From contig NZ_JARHTQ010000001.1 in assembly GCF_029223525.1 (NCBI RefSeq), forward strand, positions 310,001 to 374,000: DNA of 64,000 nucleotides, written 5' to 3'. Below are positions 1-8,263 of this stretch, one piece after another. This stretch comes from Streptantibioticus ferralitis. GTDB lineage: Bacteria > Actinomycetota > Actinomycetes > Streptomycetales > Streptomycetaceae. The notes under the pieces were generated by a model, which saw only the letters and a list, made by a program, of their open reading frames with translations, made no database searches and had not been told where the DNA came from. The first letter of the stretch is position 1. Each line of letters opens with the position of its first letter. Made by a program: the position numbers and the translations under genes.

Positions 1-1
1 C

Positions 2-661
2 CGCAAGCACCACCACGGCGACATGACCTTCGCCATGGTCTACGCCTACTCGGAGAACTACGTGCTGCCGATCTCGCATGACGAGGTGGTCCACGGCAAG
101 CGCGCCCTGGTCGCCAAGGCGCCGGGCGACTGGTGGCAGCAGCGGGCCACCCATCGCGCCTACCTCGGCTTCATGTGGGCGCACCCGGGCAAGCAACTCC
201 TCTTCATGGGGCAGGAGTTCGCGCAGGGGGCGGAGTGGTCGCATGACACCGGTCCCGACTGGTGGCTCACCGACCCCGGGTACAGCGCCGCCGGGGACCA
301 CACCGGCGTCCGCGATCTGGTGCGGGACCTCAACACGTACTACCTGTCCACACCCGCGCTGTGGGAGTTGGACACCGATCCCGCGGGCTTCGCCTGGATC
401 GACGCGCACGCCGCCGACGACAACGTGCTGTCGTTCGTCCGCTATGGCACCGACGGCCGTCCGCTGGTCTGCGTCAGCAACTTCTCCCCCGTCGTACGCC
501 ATGACTACAAGGTCAACCCGCCGTCGGGGCACGGCGGCTGGCGCGAGGTGCTGAACACGGACAGCGCGGCGTACGGTGGCGGCGGGGTCGGCAACTCCGG
601 TGTGGTGTCGAGCGTGTTGACCCTGCCGCCGCTGGCCACCATCTGGCTGCGACCTGGTTGA
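2..661 (+). CDS. glgB: 1,4-alpha-glucan branching enzyme, C-terminal part
   Basis: Cytoplasmic glycogen branching enzyme (GH13), which transfers oligoglucan segments to form alpha-1,6 branches. The 5' end lies outside the window; the frame is open from base 2. Visible are the catalytic-domain motif ISHDEVVHGK, whose His-Asp pair is the conserved transition-state region of GH13 enzymes, and LFMGQEF, followed by the C-terminal all-beta domain ending in ATIWLRPG. About 219 residues remain. A hairpin follows the stop. Family assignment is secure; only the paralogue designation is uncertain because Streptomyces can carry two glgB genes. Confidence 0.95.
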   Translation, partial: RKHHHGDMTFAMVYAYSENYVLPISHDEVVHGKRALVAKAPGDWWQQRATHRAYLGFMWAHPGKQLLFMGQEFAQGAEWSHDTGPDWWLTDPGYSAAGDHTGVRDLVRDLNTYYLSTPALWELDTDPAGFAWIDAHAADDNVLSFVRYGTDGRPLVCVSNFSPVVRHDYKVNPPSGHGGWREVLNTDSAAYGGGGVGNSGVVSSVLTLPPLATIWLRPG

Positions 662-714
662 ATCCGATGTTGAATACGGCCTAGTCGAGCACCCCAAGCT
701 GTACGAAACTCCGA

Positions 715-742
715 AATCGGCGGCGATTTTCAGCCGCCGATT
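715..742 (+). terminator. Hairpin terminator after glgB
   Basis: A perfect 10-bp stem (AATCGGCGGC / GCCGCCGATT) with an 8-nt loop lies about 55 bp after the glgB stop and before the next gene on the same strand. As is usual in Streptomyces, there is no long T-tract. Confidence 0.6.
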
Positions 743-793
743 CATCGGTCCGCACGGTGCGTTACGCGGGGTGATCGGCCGTACTCTGACCGG

Positions 794-1456
794 GTGCCGC
801 CCCCCTTCGATGCTGCCGCCGCAAGGCGCATGCGCCAGCAGCTTGGAATGTCACACGCCCATGTTTCCCATGGAATATGGGCCTCATTTGGGCTGCAGAT
901 AGGGCCCGACACCGTGCTCTGCTGGGAGCAGGGAGACGCCGTCCCCACCGAACAGGAGCTGACCGCGCTGGCCGGTGCGCTGTGGTGCGCGCCTTCCGAT
1001 CTGCTCGGCGTGCCCACCACGCTGCGCGAGCACCGCTGGGCCCGTGGGCTGGCCGTCGAGGACGTGGCGTTCCGCACCGGCCTGCGCCCCCGGGAGTACC
1101 AGAAGATGGAGGAGCGCAACCGCTGGACCGGTGACGAGCGGCAGACCGCCGCGCTCGGCGCGGCCCTCGGCCTCACCCTGGCGCAGTTGGTCACCGTGAC
1201 CGGCCGGGACCGGAAGCTGGCCGAATACCTACGCTCGGCGGCTGCGGTGCGCTGGCAGGCGTACGTCAAGCCGGTCAACGCGATCGTCCCGCTGCCCAGA
1301 GAGCGGATCGAGCGGGCGCTCGGCCAACTGCACAACGACTACCAGTCGTTGATGACCTCCACCCTGAGCTGGAGCGCGACCGCTTCCGCGGAGGACAAGG
1401 GCGCACCGTACCTGGCGAAGATCCTCGACCACTTCTGGAAGCTCTTGGAGCCGTAG
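794..1456 (+). CDS. Helix-turn-helix DNA-binding protein
   Basis: A 220-residue cytoplasmic protein with XRE-like helix-turn-helix character. Residues about 10-75 contain RMRQQLGMSHAHVS and WEQGDAVPTEQELTALAGAL, typical of a lambda-repressor-like HTH. A second similar segment at about 85-135 (RGLAVEDVAFRTGLRPREYQKMEE) suggests tandem HTH units. No ligand domain is recognisable in the C-terminal 80 residues. The GTG start was chosen because the first HTH begins directly after it. It stands alone between glgB and a convergent exporter gene. A regulatory role is inferred; the target is unknown. Confidence 0.75.
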   Translation: MPPPFDAAAARRMRQQLGMSHAHVSHGIWASFGLQIGPDTVLCWEQGDAVPTEQELTALAGALWCAPSDLLGVPTTLREHRWARGLAVEDVAFRTGLRPREYQKMEERNRWTGDERQTAALGAALGLTLAQLVTVTGRDRKLAEYLRSAAAVRWQAYVKPVNAIVPLPRERIERALGQLHNDYQSLMTSTLSWSATASAEDKGAPYLAKILDHFWKLLEP

Positions 1457-1499
1457 GCTTGCGGACAGCCCCTCCGCCAGCGGGTTGTGGGCAGTCGTT

Positions 1500-1529
1500 C
1501 CTCCCCCACTGCCTTGAGGGCGTGGGAGG
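1500..1529. repeat. Small imperfect inverted repeat between convergent genes
   Basis: CCTCCCCCAC and GTGGGAGG flank a 12-nt loop between the stops of the HTH gene and the exporter gene. I recognise similar short G/C hairpins as common in Streptomyces intergenic DNA; it may act as a bidirectional terminator. Confidence 0.4.
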
Positions 1530-1584
1530 TGCCCCCCCGGCGGAACGGGCGGGCACAACCCTTGGCGGCGCTGAGCCTCCGGGG

Positions 1585-3177
1585 TTACCCCCGGACGGCT
1601 TCCAACTCCCGCTCCACGGCGGGTTCCGCGACCGCGGCCCGGCGGCGGCGCGGCAGCAGCACCGCGACCAGTACCGTGCCCGCGGCCAGCACAATCGCTC
1701 CGACCAGGCTGGTGTGCGCCACCGCTTCGGAGAACGCGGAGTGCACCGCGTGCACCATGGCGGCGCCCTGCTGCGGCCCGGCCTGCGCCGCGACCTTGCC
1801 CGCGACCGCGAGCCCCGCGCCCACCGAGTCCTGGGCGGTGGACAGTGCGGCGGCCGGAAGCTTGCCGTGCACGGCGTCGGCGAGGTGCGAGGAGTACGAA
1901 CCGGACAGCACCGAGCCGAGGATGGCGATGCCCAGCGAGCCGCCGAGTTCCAGCGAGGTGTCGTTGACCGCACCGCCGACGCCCAGTTCGGACTCCGGGA
2001 AGGCCCCCATGATCGCGTCGGTGCACGGCGACAGGCTGAGCCCGATCGCCAGGCCGAGCACCACCAGCGGGATGACCAGGTCCCCGTACGAGGAGCCCGC
2101 GTCCACCTTGGTCAGCAGCGCCAGCGCCACCGTGCCGCCGACCATGCCCGTGGTGACCGTCACCTTCATGCCGAGCCGCGGCGTCAGCACGCCGGTCAGC
2201 GCGGCGCCGACGAACACCGCCCCGGCGAGCGGCAGCATCCGCACCCCGGTGTCCAACGGGCTGTAGCCGAGCACGAACTGCAGATGCTGGGTGAGGAAGT
2301 AGAAGGCGCCGAAGACCGCCAGGAAGAACAGCGCCACGGCGAGGTTGGAACCTGCGAACCCGCGGTCGCGGTACCGCCGTACGTCGAGCACCGGGCGCGG
2401 GTGCCGCGACTCCCACAGCACGAAGGCGATCAGGCCGACGCCCGCGATGACGGCGGCGGTGATCGCCGCGGTGCCCCAGCCGAAGTGCGGGCCCTCGATG
2501 ATCATGTAGACCAGCGCGCCGAGCGAGACCACCGACAGCAGTCCGCCGACCACGTCGATCCGACCGTGGTGCGCCGCCTTGGACGGCGGGATCAGCACCA
2601 GTGCTCCGACCAGCGCGACGGCCGCCACCGGGACGTTGATCAGGAACGTCGAGGACCAGCTGTGGTTCTGCAGCAGCATCCCCGCGACCAGCGGTCCGAC
2701 CGCGATGGCCAGACCCGCGGTCGCCGTCCACAGCGTGATCGCCTTGGCCCGCTCGGCCTTGGGGAAGGTGGCGGCCAGCAGCGACAGCGTGGCGGGCATG
2801 ATCATGGCCGCGCCGACCCCCATCACCGCGCGCGCCGCGATCACTCCGGTGGCGCTGTGCACCAGCGACCCGGCGACGGACGCCGCGCCGAAGACCACAA
2901 GACCGAGCAGCAGCGCCCCACGGCGGCTGTACTTGTCGCCGATCGCGCCCAGCAGCAGCATCAGCGCCGCGTACGGGACGGTGTAACCGTCGATGACCCA
3001 CTGCAGGTCAGAACTGGTCAGGCCGAGGTCCGCGGTCATGTCGGGGGCCGCGACGGTGAGCGAGGTGTTCGCCATCACGATGATCAGCAGACTGAGACAC
3101 AACACCAGTAGCGCCCACCACCGGCGGGCGTACGGCCGGTCCATGGACTCGACCGGTTCGGTCAGGACGAGGCGCAC
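1585..3177 (-). CDS. DHA2-family MFS multidrug exporter
   Basis: A 530-residue proton-driven drug exporter of the major facilitator superfamily, 14-TM DHA2 (EmrB/QacA) type. The N-terminus has a TM1 ending NTSLTVAAPDM, motif A-like GAIGDKYSRRGAL at about 78-90, and motif C-like GPLVAGMLLQ. Length and even spacing of hydrophobic helices fit 14 segments. The GTG start has a GGGAGGG ribosome site just upstream; an internal ATG at 3144 is the alternative. It is divergent from a TetR gene, with three 18-bp palindromes between them, the nearest 22 bp before the start. Repression by that TetR protein is inferred. Substrate cannot be read from sequence. Confidence 0.92.
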   Translation of the reverse strand: MRLVLTEPVESMDRPYARRWWALLVLCLSLLIIVMANTSLTVAAPDMTADLGLTSSDLQWVIDGYTVPYAALMLLLGAIGDKYSRRGALLLGLVVFGAASVAGSLVHSATGVIAARAVMGVGAAMIMPATLSLLAATFPKAERAKAITLWTATAGLAIAVGPLVAGMLLQNHSWSSTFLINVPVAAVALVGALVLIPPSKAAHHGRIDVVGGLLSVVSLGALVYMIIEGPHFGWGTAAITAAVIAGVGLIAFVLWESRHPRPVLDVRRYRDRGFAGSNLAVALFFLAVFGAFYFLTQHLQFVLGYSPLDTGVRMLPLAGAVFVGAALTGVLTPRLGMKVTVTTGMVGGTVALALLTKVDAGSSYGDLVIPLVVLGLAIGLSLSPCTDAIMGAFPESELGVGGAVNDTSLELGGSLGIAILGSVLSGSYSSHLADAVHGKLPAAALSTAQDSVGAGLAVAGKVAAQAGPQQGAAMVHAVHSAFSEAVAHTSLVGAIVLAAGTVLVAVLLPRRRRAAVAEPAVERELEAVRG

Positions 3178-3198
3178 GGTTCCACCCTCCCAAGATCT

Positions 3199-3216
3199 TG
3201 CACACGCCTGTGCAAT
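3199..3216. promoter_or_regulatory. TetR operator copy 1
   Basis: Perfect inverted repeat TTGCACA-CGCC-TGTGCAA between the divergent exporter and TetR genes. It is the copy closest to the exporter start and directly abuts copy 2. Confidence 0.75.
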
Positions 3217-3234
3217 TACACAGCCATGTGCAAG
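3217..3234. promoter_or_regulatory. TetR operator copy 2
   Basis: Inverted repeat TTACACA-GCCA-TGTGCAA, differing from the perfect form at one base of one arm. It starts exactly where copy 1 ends, so the dyad centres are 18 bp apart. Confidence 0.7.
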
Positions 3235-3242
3235 TTACGCCA

Positions 3243-3260
3243 TTGCACATCGATGTGCAA
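3243..3260. promoter_or_regulatory. TetR operator copy 3
   Basis: Perfect inverted repeat TTGCACA-TCGA-TGTGCAA, centred 26 bp from copy 2 and on the TetR side. All three copies share the arm TTGCACA with a 4-bp spacer. Confidence 0.75.
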
Positions 3261-3344
3261 AATGAACGGAGGGCCCACACCCGTAGGATTCGCGGACCCC
3301 CGTTCCGCGGGAGCGTTCGCAGGGGACCCAGGAAGGAACCAGCC

Positions 3345-3944
3345 ATGACCGGCCGAGCCGACGCCAACCGCCGCCGACTGATGGACGTCGCGCTCGCCGA
3401 GCTGCTGCGCGACCCGGACGCGAGCATGGACCAGATCGCCCGCGCCGCGGGCGTCGTACGCCGCACCGTCTACGGACACTTCCCGAGCCGCGACGCGCTG
3501 ATCAGCGCGCTGACCGACGATGCCGCCGAGGCCGTGGCCGCCGCGCACTCCGCCGCCCTGCGCGACGTGGAGGATCCGGCCGAGGCGCTGGCCCGCAGCA
3601 TCCTCGCGGTCTGGGAGATCGCCGACCGCTACCGGCTGCTGGTCTCCCTCGCCCAGCGCAGCGTGACCGTCGAGGGCATCATGCGGCGCCTGGAGCCGGT
3701 CCGCCGCGCCTGCACCGAACTGCTGCAACACGGCCTGGACCAGGGCGTGTTCACCTCACCGCTGCCCGCCGAAGCCCTCGCCTACGTCCATGAGCAGGTG
3801 CTGTTCGGCCTGATGCAGGCGGTCAACGACGGCGCCCTGCCACCGCGAAAGGCGGGCAGCGCCGCCGCCGTCACCGCACTGACGGCAGCGGGCGTGCCCG
3901 CCGATCGGGCCGCGCGCCTCGCGGAGGCGGTCGCGGTCCGGTAG
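3345..3944 (+). CDS. TetR-family repressor of the adjacent exporter
   Basis: A 199-residue TetR/AcrR-type repressor. N-terminal HTH at about residues 20-60: MDQIARAAGVVRRTVYGHFPSRDALI, the classic TetR recognition-helix pattern. The remaining helices form the ligand-binding and dimerisation domain. An upstream in-frame extension is open, but the ATG at 3345 has GGAAGGA in front and places the HTH at its normal position. It is divergent from the DHA2 exporter across three TTGCACA-N4-TGTGCAA dyads, which are very likely its operators. It ends 10 bp from the convergent dicarboxylate transporter gene. Confidence 0.9.
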   Translation: MTGRADANRRRLMDVALAELLRDPDASMDQIARAAGVVRRTVYGHFPSRDALISALTDDAAEAVAAAHSAALRDVEDPAEALARSILAVWEIADRYRLLVSLAQRSVTVEGIMRRLEPVRRACTELLQHGLDQGVFTSPLPAEALAYVHEQVLFGLMQAVNDGALPPRKAGSAAAVTALTAAGVPADRAARLAEAVAVR

Positions 3945-3954
3945 CCCGAACGCG

Positions 3955-5316
3955 TCAGACGACCGCGGGCTCCTGCACGCCCCCGACACCCTCCGGCCGC
4001 GCCGCGGGCCGGCCGTCGTCGACCAACACCGTCTCGTCGAACGGCAGTTGACCGGCGAACACCGTACGCGCCCGATCGTGGTCGAACTCCTTGGTCAAGG
4101 TGCCGATGACCACCGTCGCGATCGCGTTGCCCGCGAAGTTCGTCAACGCCCGCGCCTCGCTCATGAAGCGGTCGATGCCGACGATCAGCCCCACCCCGTC
4201 GACCAGGTCCGGGCGGTGCGACTGCAGCCCGCCCGCCAGCGTCGCCAGACCCGCGCCGGTGACACCCGCCGCGCCCTTGGAGGCGATCACCATGAAGACC
4301 AGCAGCGAGATCTGCTGCCCGAGGGCCATCGGCTTGCCCAGCGCGTCGGCCACGAACAGCGAGGACATCGTCAGATAGATCGCGGTGCCGTCGAGGTTGA
4401 ACGAGTAGCCGGTGGGGACGGTGATGCCGACCACCGGGCGGCTCACGCCCAGGTGCTCCATCTTCGCGATCAGCCTCGGCAGCGCGGACTCCGACGAGGA
4501 GGTCGACAAGATCAGCAGGAACTCCCTGGCCAGGTACTTCAGCAGGGAGAACACGCTGACCCCGCAGACCAGCCGCAGCACGGCGCCGAGCACCACCACC
4601 ACGAACAGGAAACAGGTCGCGTAGAAGCCGACCATGATGACCGCCAGCGCCTTGAGCGCCCCGACGCCGGTCGCGCCGACCACCGCCGCCATCGCGCCGA
4701 ACGCCCCGACCGGCGCCGCCCACATGATCATTGACAGCACCCGGAAGGCCAGCTTCTGGAGGTGCCCGATACCGCGCAGCACCGGCTCCCCGGCGCCGCC
4801 CATGGCCTGCAGCGCGAAGCCCACGAGCAGCGCCACCAGCAGCGTCTGCAGCACCTGCCCGGTGGTGAACGCGGACAGCAGGGTCTTGGGGATGATCCCG
4901 AGGATGAAGTCCGTACCGCCCTGGCTGGCCCCCGCGGCCTGACCGTGCCCGGCGGCCTTCGCGGCGGCGGTCAGGTGCAGACCGCTGCCCGGGTGCAGGA
5001 AGTTGCCCACGACCAGCCCGATGGCCAGCGCCACCGTGGACATCACCAGGAAGTAGCCGAGCGCCAGCCCGCCCACCACGCCGACCTTCGCCGCCTTCCG
5101 CACCGAGCCGATGCCCAGCACGATGGTGCAGAAGATGACCGGCGAGATCATCATCGTGATCAGGCTGACGAAACCGGTGCCGAGCGGCTTGAGTTCCTTG
5201 GCCGCGCCCGGAGCGGCCAGCCCCAGCACGATTCCGGCCAGCACCGCCACGATGACGGCGAGATACAGAAAGTGGGTGCGGTCCCGGCGTGGGCGCGCGG
5301 GCGTCGGCTCTGCCAT
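3955..5316 (-). CDS. dctA: C4-dicarboxylate symporter, DctA type
   Basis: A 453-residue inner-membrane proton (or sodium) symporter of the DAACS family, importing succinate, fumarate and malate. Diagnostic stretches are LSTSSSESALPRLI (serine-rich re-entrant loop), GYSFNLDGTAIYLTM and the late FAGNAIATVVIGTL segment; length matches DctA. The long open frame extends further upstream, but the ATG at 5316 has AGGAGGA directly before it and begins just ahead of TM1. It is divergent from a CitA/DcuS-type sensor kinase and response regulator, the usual arrangement for substrate-induced dicarboxylate uptake. Glutamate or aspartate transport is the main alternative. Confidence 0.9.
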   Translation of the reverse strand: MAEPTPARPRRDRTHFLYLAVIVAVLAGIVLGLAAPGAAKELKPLGTGFVSLITMMISPVIFCTIVLGIGSVRKAAKVGVVGGLALGYFLVMSTVALAIGLVVGNFLHPGSGLHLTAAAKAAGHGQAAGASQGGTDFILGIIPKTLLSAFTTGQVLQTLLVALLVGFALQAMGGAGEPVLRGIGHLQKLAFRVLSMIMWAAPVGAFGAMAAVVGATGVGALKALAVIMVGFYATCFLFVVVVLGAVLRLVCGVSVFSLLKYLAREFLLILSTSSSESALPRLIAKMEHLGVSRPVVGITVPTGYSFNLDGTAIYLTMSSLFVADALGKPMALGQQISLLVFMVIASKGAAGVTGAGLATLAGGLQSHRPDLVDGVGLIVGIDRFMSEARALTNFAGNAIATVVIGTLTKEFDHDRARTVFAGQLPFDETVLVDDGRPAARPEGVGGVQEPAVV

Positions 5317-5344
5317 CGCTTCCTCCTGAGGTACCACCGGCGTC

Positions 5345-5356
5345 CCGACCGGTCGG
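5345..5356. promoter_or_regulatory. 12-bp palindrome upstream of dctA
   Basis: Perfect palindrome CCGACCGGTCGG, 29 bp upstream of the dctA start in the divergent intergenic region. It could bind the adjacent response regulator, but nothing proves it. Confidence 0.3.
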
Positions 5357-5378
5357 TTCCGGTGACTATGCGCGGTCG

Positions 5379-5396
5379 ACGTGACGGCGGTCACGT
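5379..5396. promoter_or_regulatory. Candidate response-regulator site between dctA and sensor kinase
   Basis: Perfect 7-bp arms ACGTGAC-GGCG-GTCACGT in the middle of the 121-bp divergent region. Position and symmetry suit a dimeric activator controlling both directions. Confidence 0.4.
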
Positions 5397-5437
5397 TTAC
5401 GTTCATAGAGTTCACGGAACCTGTGCACACTGACCCC

Positions 5438-7114
5438 ATGCCGATAGCCCGCCGTACCGGAACGCCCCGTGCCGGGCGAAGGGGTCCTGGGGTGAAACCC
5501 CCGGAGAAGAACACCCGACCCCCGCGCGGGAGGCGCCCCCGAAGCCTCGCCGGACAGCTGTTCGCGATGCAGGTCGTCGTGGTCGCCGTGGTGCTGGTCT
5601 GCTGCGCGGTGCTGGCATACACGTACACCCAGCGGCAGGCGGAGGACGACGCACGGGACAAGGTGACGGCCACCGCCCAGACCATCGCCGACTCGCCGCT
5701 GGTACACACCGCCGTCAGCGCCGCGAACCCCACCGCCGTACTCCAGCCGTACACCGAACGGGTGCGCCGCGACACCGGCGTCACCTTCATCACGATCATG
5801 AACCCGGCCGGTGTCCGCTGGACCCATCCCGACCCCCGCCAGATCGGCGGGCACTTCCTCGGCAGCACCGCGCCCGCGCTCCACGGCCGCACCTTCACCG
5901 AGACCTACACCGGCACCCTCGGCCGCTCGGTCCGGGTGGTGACCCCGGTCGAGGGCAACGGCAGGGTGACCGCACTGGTCAGCGTGGGCATCACGGTCGC
6001 CACCATCAGCAGCGAGGTGCGCGGCCACCTCGCCGCACTGGTCGGCGTAGCGCTGGCCGCGCTGGTGGTGGGCGGCGCGGGCACGTACCTCGTCAACCGG
6101 CGGCTGCGGCGGCACACCCACGGCCTCGGCGCCGAGGGCCTGAGCAGGATGTACGACTACCACCAGGCGACGCTGCACGCCGTACGTGAGGGCTTGGTGC
6201 TGCTGGACGCCGAACGGCGGCTCGCCCTGTGCAACGACGCGGCGCGGGAGCTGCTGGGCCTGCCGGAGGACGCGGTCGGGCGGTACGTGGCGGAACTCGG
6301 GCTTCCGCCGTCCCTGACCGGCGCCCTGCTGGCCGCCGAACCGCGGGTGGACGAACTGCACCTCACCGCCGAGCGGGTGGTGGTGATCAACACCCGGCCG
6401 GTGACCGGCGGGGAGCAGCGCGGCACCGTGGTCACCCTGCGCGACCACACGGATCTCCAGGCGCTCGCCGGGGAGTTGGACAACCAGCGCGGCTTCACCG
6501 AGGCGCTGCGCTCACAGGCGCACGAGGCGGCGAACCGTCTGCACACCGTCGTCTCGCTGATCGAACTGGGCCGGGTCGACGAAGCGGTCGAATTCGCCAC
6601 CGCGGAACTGGAGTTGGCCCAGGCGCTCACCGACCAGGTGGTGGCGGCGGTCGCCGAACCGGTGCTGGCCGCGCTGCTGCTCGGCAAGGCCGCCGAGGCG
6701 AGCGAACGCGGAGTGGAGTTCCGGATCACCCCCGACAGCCGCATCGTGGAGGGCGTCCCGCTGAACCCCCGCGATCTGGTGACCATCCTCGGCAACCTGG
6801 TCGACAACGCCCTGGACGCGGCGGTCGAGGGCGCGGGCACGGTCGCACGGCGCCCGTACGTCGAGGTCACCGCCCGCGTTGACGGCGGCGAACTGCTGCT
6901 GCGCGTGGCCGACTCGGGGCGCGGGGTGGATCCGCAGGCGCTGCGCGAGGTGTTCCGGCGCGGCTGGAGCACGAAGGAGGGCGGCGGTCGCGGAATCGGC
7001 CTGGCGCTGGTCGAGCAGGCCGCACGCCGATGCGGCGGAGCGGTCCGGGTCGACCGCGAGGAGGGTGCGGTCTTCACGGTCCGACTTCCGGTACGGGAGG
7101 CTGCCAGATCATGA
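5438..7114 (+). CDS. Sensor histidine kinase, CitA/DcuS family
   Basis: A 558-residue membrane sensor kinase. Basic N-terminus; TM1 about 41-61; extracytoplasmic PAS-like sensor about 65-195; TM2 about 197-218; cytoplasmic PAS about 240-345; then an H-box with phospho-acceptor His362 in RSQAHEAANRLH, the SpoB-like pattern of CitA/DcuS kinases. HATPase boxes follow: N-box GNLVDNALDAA (about 452) and G-boxes DSGRGVDP (about 492) and GGGRGIGLAL (about 515). ATG 5438 was chosen; the frame opens slightly earlier. Its stop overlaps the response regulator start (ATGA). Sensing of C4-dicarboxylates or citrate is inferred from the family and the divergent dctA. Confidence 0.92.
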   Translation: MPIARRTGTPRAGRRGPGVKPPEKNTRPPRGRRPRSLAGQLFAMQVVVVAVVLVCCAVLAYTYTQRQAEDDARDKVTATAQTIADSPLVHTAVSAANPTAVLQPYTERVRRDTGVTFITIMNPAGVRWTHPDPRQIGGHFLGSTAPALHGRTFTETYTGTLGRSVRVVTPVEGNGRVTALVSVGITVATISSEVRGHLAALVGVALAALVVGGAGTYLVNRRLRRHTHGLGAEGLSRMYDYHQATLHAVREGLVLLDAERRLALCNDAARELLGLPEDAVGRYVAELGLPPSLTGALLAAEPRVDELHLTAERVVVINTRPVTGGEQRGTVVTLRDHTDLQALAGELDNQRGFTEALRSQAHEAANRLHTVVSLIELGRVDEAVEFATAELELAQALTDQVVAAVAEPVLAALLLGKAAEASERGVEFRITPDSRIVEGVPLNPRDLVTILGNLVDNALDAAVEGAGTVARRPYVEVTARVDGGELLLRVADSGRGVDPQALREVFRRGWSTKEGGGRGIGLALVEQAARRCGGAVRVDREEGAVFTVRLPVREAARS

Positions 7115-7800
7115 TCCAGGTACTGGTGGTGGAGGACGATCCGGTCGCGGCGGCCGCACACCGGATGTACGTCGAGCGGCTGCCGGACTTCGAGGTGGCC
7201 GCCGTCGCGCACTCCGGCGCGGAGGCGTTGCGGTTCCTGGACCGCAGGGCCGTCGACCTGATCCTGCTCGACCTGCATCTGCCCGACGGCCACGGCCTTC
7301 AGGTCGTACGCTCGCTGCGCGCCGCGGGCCACACGGCCGACGTGATCGCGGTGACCTCGGCCCGCGACCTGGACGTGGTCCGGCAGGCGGTCTCGGTGGG
7401 CGTGGTCCAGTACCTGCTCAAGCCCTTCACGTTCCCGGCGCTGCGCGACCGGATGGAGCGATGGGCGCGCTTCCGCGACGAGTTGGCGGGCGGCGGCGAG
7501 GCGAGCGGCCAGGACGAGGTGGACCGCGCCCTGGCCGTACTGCGCAGCAGCTCGGAGGCGGCCACCCTGCCCAAGGGGCTGAGCGCCCCGACCCTGGACG
7601 CGGTGACGGCTGCGCTACGCGATGCCGCTGGTGACGGCCTGTCAGCGGGTGCCGCTGCGAGTACGGTTGGCGTCTCCCGCATCACCGCCCGCCGCTATCT
7701 GGAGCACCTGGTGGAGACGGGCCGGGCGGTCCGCAGCCCGCAGTACGGCCAGGTGGGGCGCCCGGAGCTGTGCTACCGCTGGTCAGCCGTCTCACCGTGA
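7111..7800 (+). CDS. Response regulator, CitB/DcuR family
   Basis: A 229-residue two-component regulator. Receiver domain 1-120 with acidic pair Asp9-Asp10, phospho-acceptor Asp54 (LLDLHLPDG), Thr82 and Lys104 (LLKPF). The C-terminal domain (about 165-225) has an HTH, SAGAAASTVGVSRITARRYLEHL, as in CitB/DcuR regulators. It is translationally coupled to the sensor kinase by ATGA overlap and probably activates the divergent dctA. Its 3' end overlaps a convergent micro-gene by 28 bp. Confidence 0.92.
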   Translation: MIQVLVVEDDPVAAAAHRMYVERLPDFEVAAVAHSGAEALRFLDRRAVDLILLDLHLPDGHGLQVVRSLRAAGHTADVIAVTSARDLDVVRQAVSVGVVQYLLKPFTFPALRDRMERWARFRDELAGGGEASGQDEVDRALAVLRSSSEAATLPKGLSAPTLDAVTAALRDAAGDGLSAGAAASTVGVSRITARRYLEHLVETGRAVRSPQYGQVGRPELCYRWSAVSP

Positions 7801-7925
7801 ACGGCTTGCTGGTGCCGCCGTGCCAGGACCCGGCAGTCCACGGCTCGGCTGTGGTCCCCTTCCCGGCGAGCGGCCACTTCTTCGGCCTTGAGTCGCTCAC
7901 ACTCCGCGCAGCCGGATTCGCTCAC
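7773..7925 (-). CDS. 50-residue conserved micro-protein with CxxC
   Basis: A small hydrophilic protein: VSESGCAECERLKAEE, then a GD-S-RAVD-RVL-RRH pattern. I recognise this pattern (Cys-x-x-Cys, acidic helix, RVL/RRH tail) as recurring next to Streptomyces XRE/DUF397 loci, but know no function. The GTG start at 7925 overlaps the stop of the preceding gene (GTGA), the best evidence that it is real. The two cysteines could bind metal with partners. Its 3' end overlaps the response-regulator gene on the other strand. Confidence 0.6.
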   Translation of the reverse strand: MSESGCAECERLKAEEVAARREGDHSRAVDCRVLARRHQQAVHGETADQR

Positions 7926-8131
7926 CGCCCCCACCCCGACCAGGCGTTGACCTCGGCCACCCGGGCCCGCAACTCCTCCATCGGACCCGCCGGACACACA
8001 TCCACCCGCCGCGCGCTCCACGGCGCCCCGCCACCCGCCGGTCGGAGGCTCACCCGCCCGTCATTCATCCCGATCACCACGCCGACGCGGTCGGTCTTCA
8101 CGTCCCGTACTACGGCCCCTGCTTCGAGCAC
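7922..8131 (-). CDS. 69-residue conserved micro-protein, SH3-like
   Basis: A small protein: GAVVRDVKTDRVGVVIGM, then GRVSLRPAGGG and WSARRVDVCPAG. The alternating beta-rich pattern is like a KOW/SH3-type barrel. I recognise homologues encoded beside WhiJ-like XRE-DUF397 pairs; the function is unknown. The GTG start lies 132 bp from the divergent XRE regulator. Its stop overlaps the next micro-gene start (GTGA), so the two are co-translated. Confidence 0.65.
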   Translation of the reverse strand: MLEAGAVVRDVKTDRVGVVIGMNDGRVSLRPAGGGAPWSARRVDVCPAGPMEELRARVAEVNAWSGWGR

Positions 8132-8174
8132 TTGTTACTCGCCTTTCCCGCTCGTTCCCGTTCCGAGCATCGGG

Positions 8175-8188
8175 GCGTAGCGCTACGC
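8175..8188. promoter_or_regulatory. 14-bp perfect palindrome in divergent promoter region
   Basis: GCGTAGCGCTACGC sits midway between the micro-gene operon and the XRE-DUF5753 gene, where autoregulation by the XRE protein would be expected. Confidence 0.4.
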
Positions 8189-8263
8189 TCACCAGGGGTA
8201 ACCGCTTCAACGGCCCCTCGCCATCTGGTGCTTGAAAACCCCTGAAACGAAGGACGACGACGG

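Noticed and set aside
1229-3001. Long minus-strand frame of 590 codons across the MFS gene
   Set aside because: It is out of frame with the clear 14-TM exporter on the same strand; its Arg/Gly/His-rich translation is the usual shadow in GC-rich DNA.
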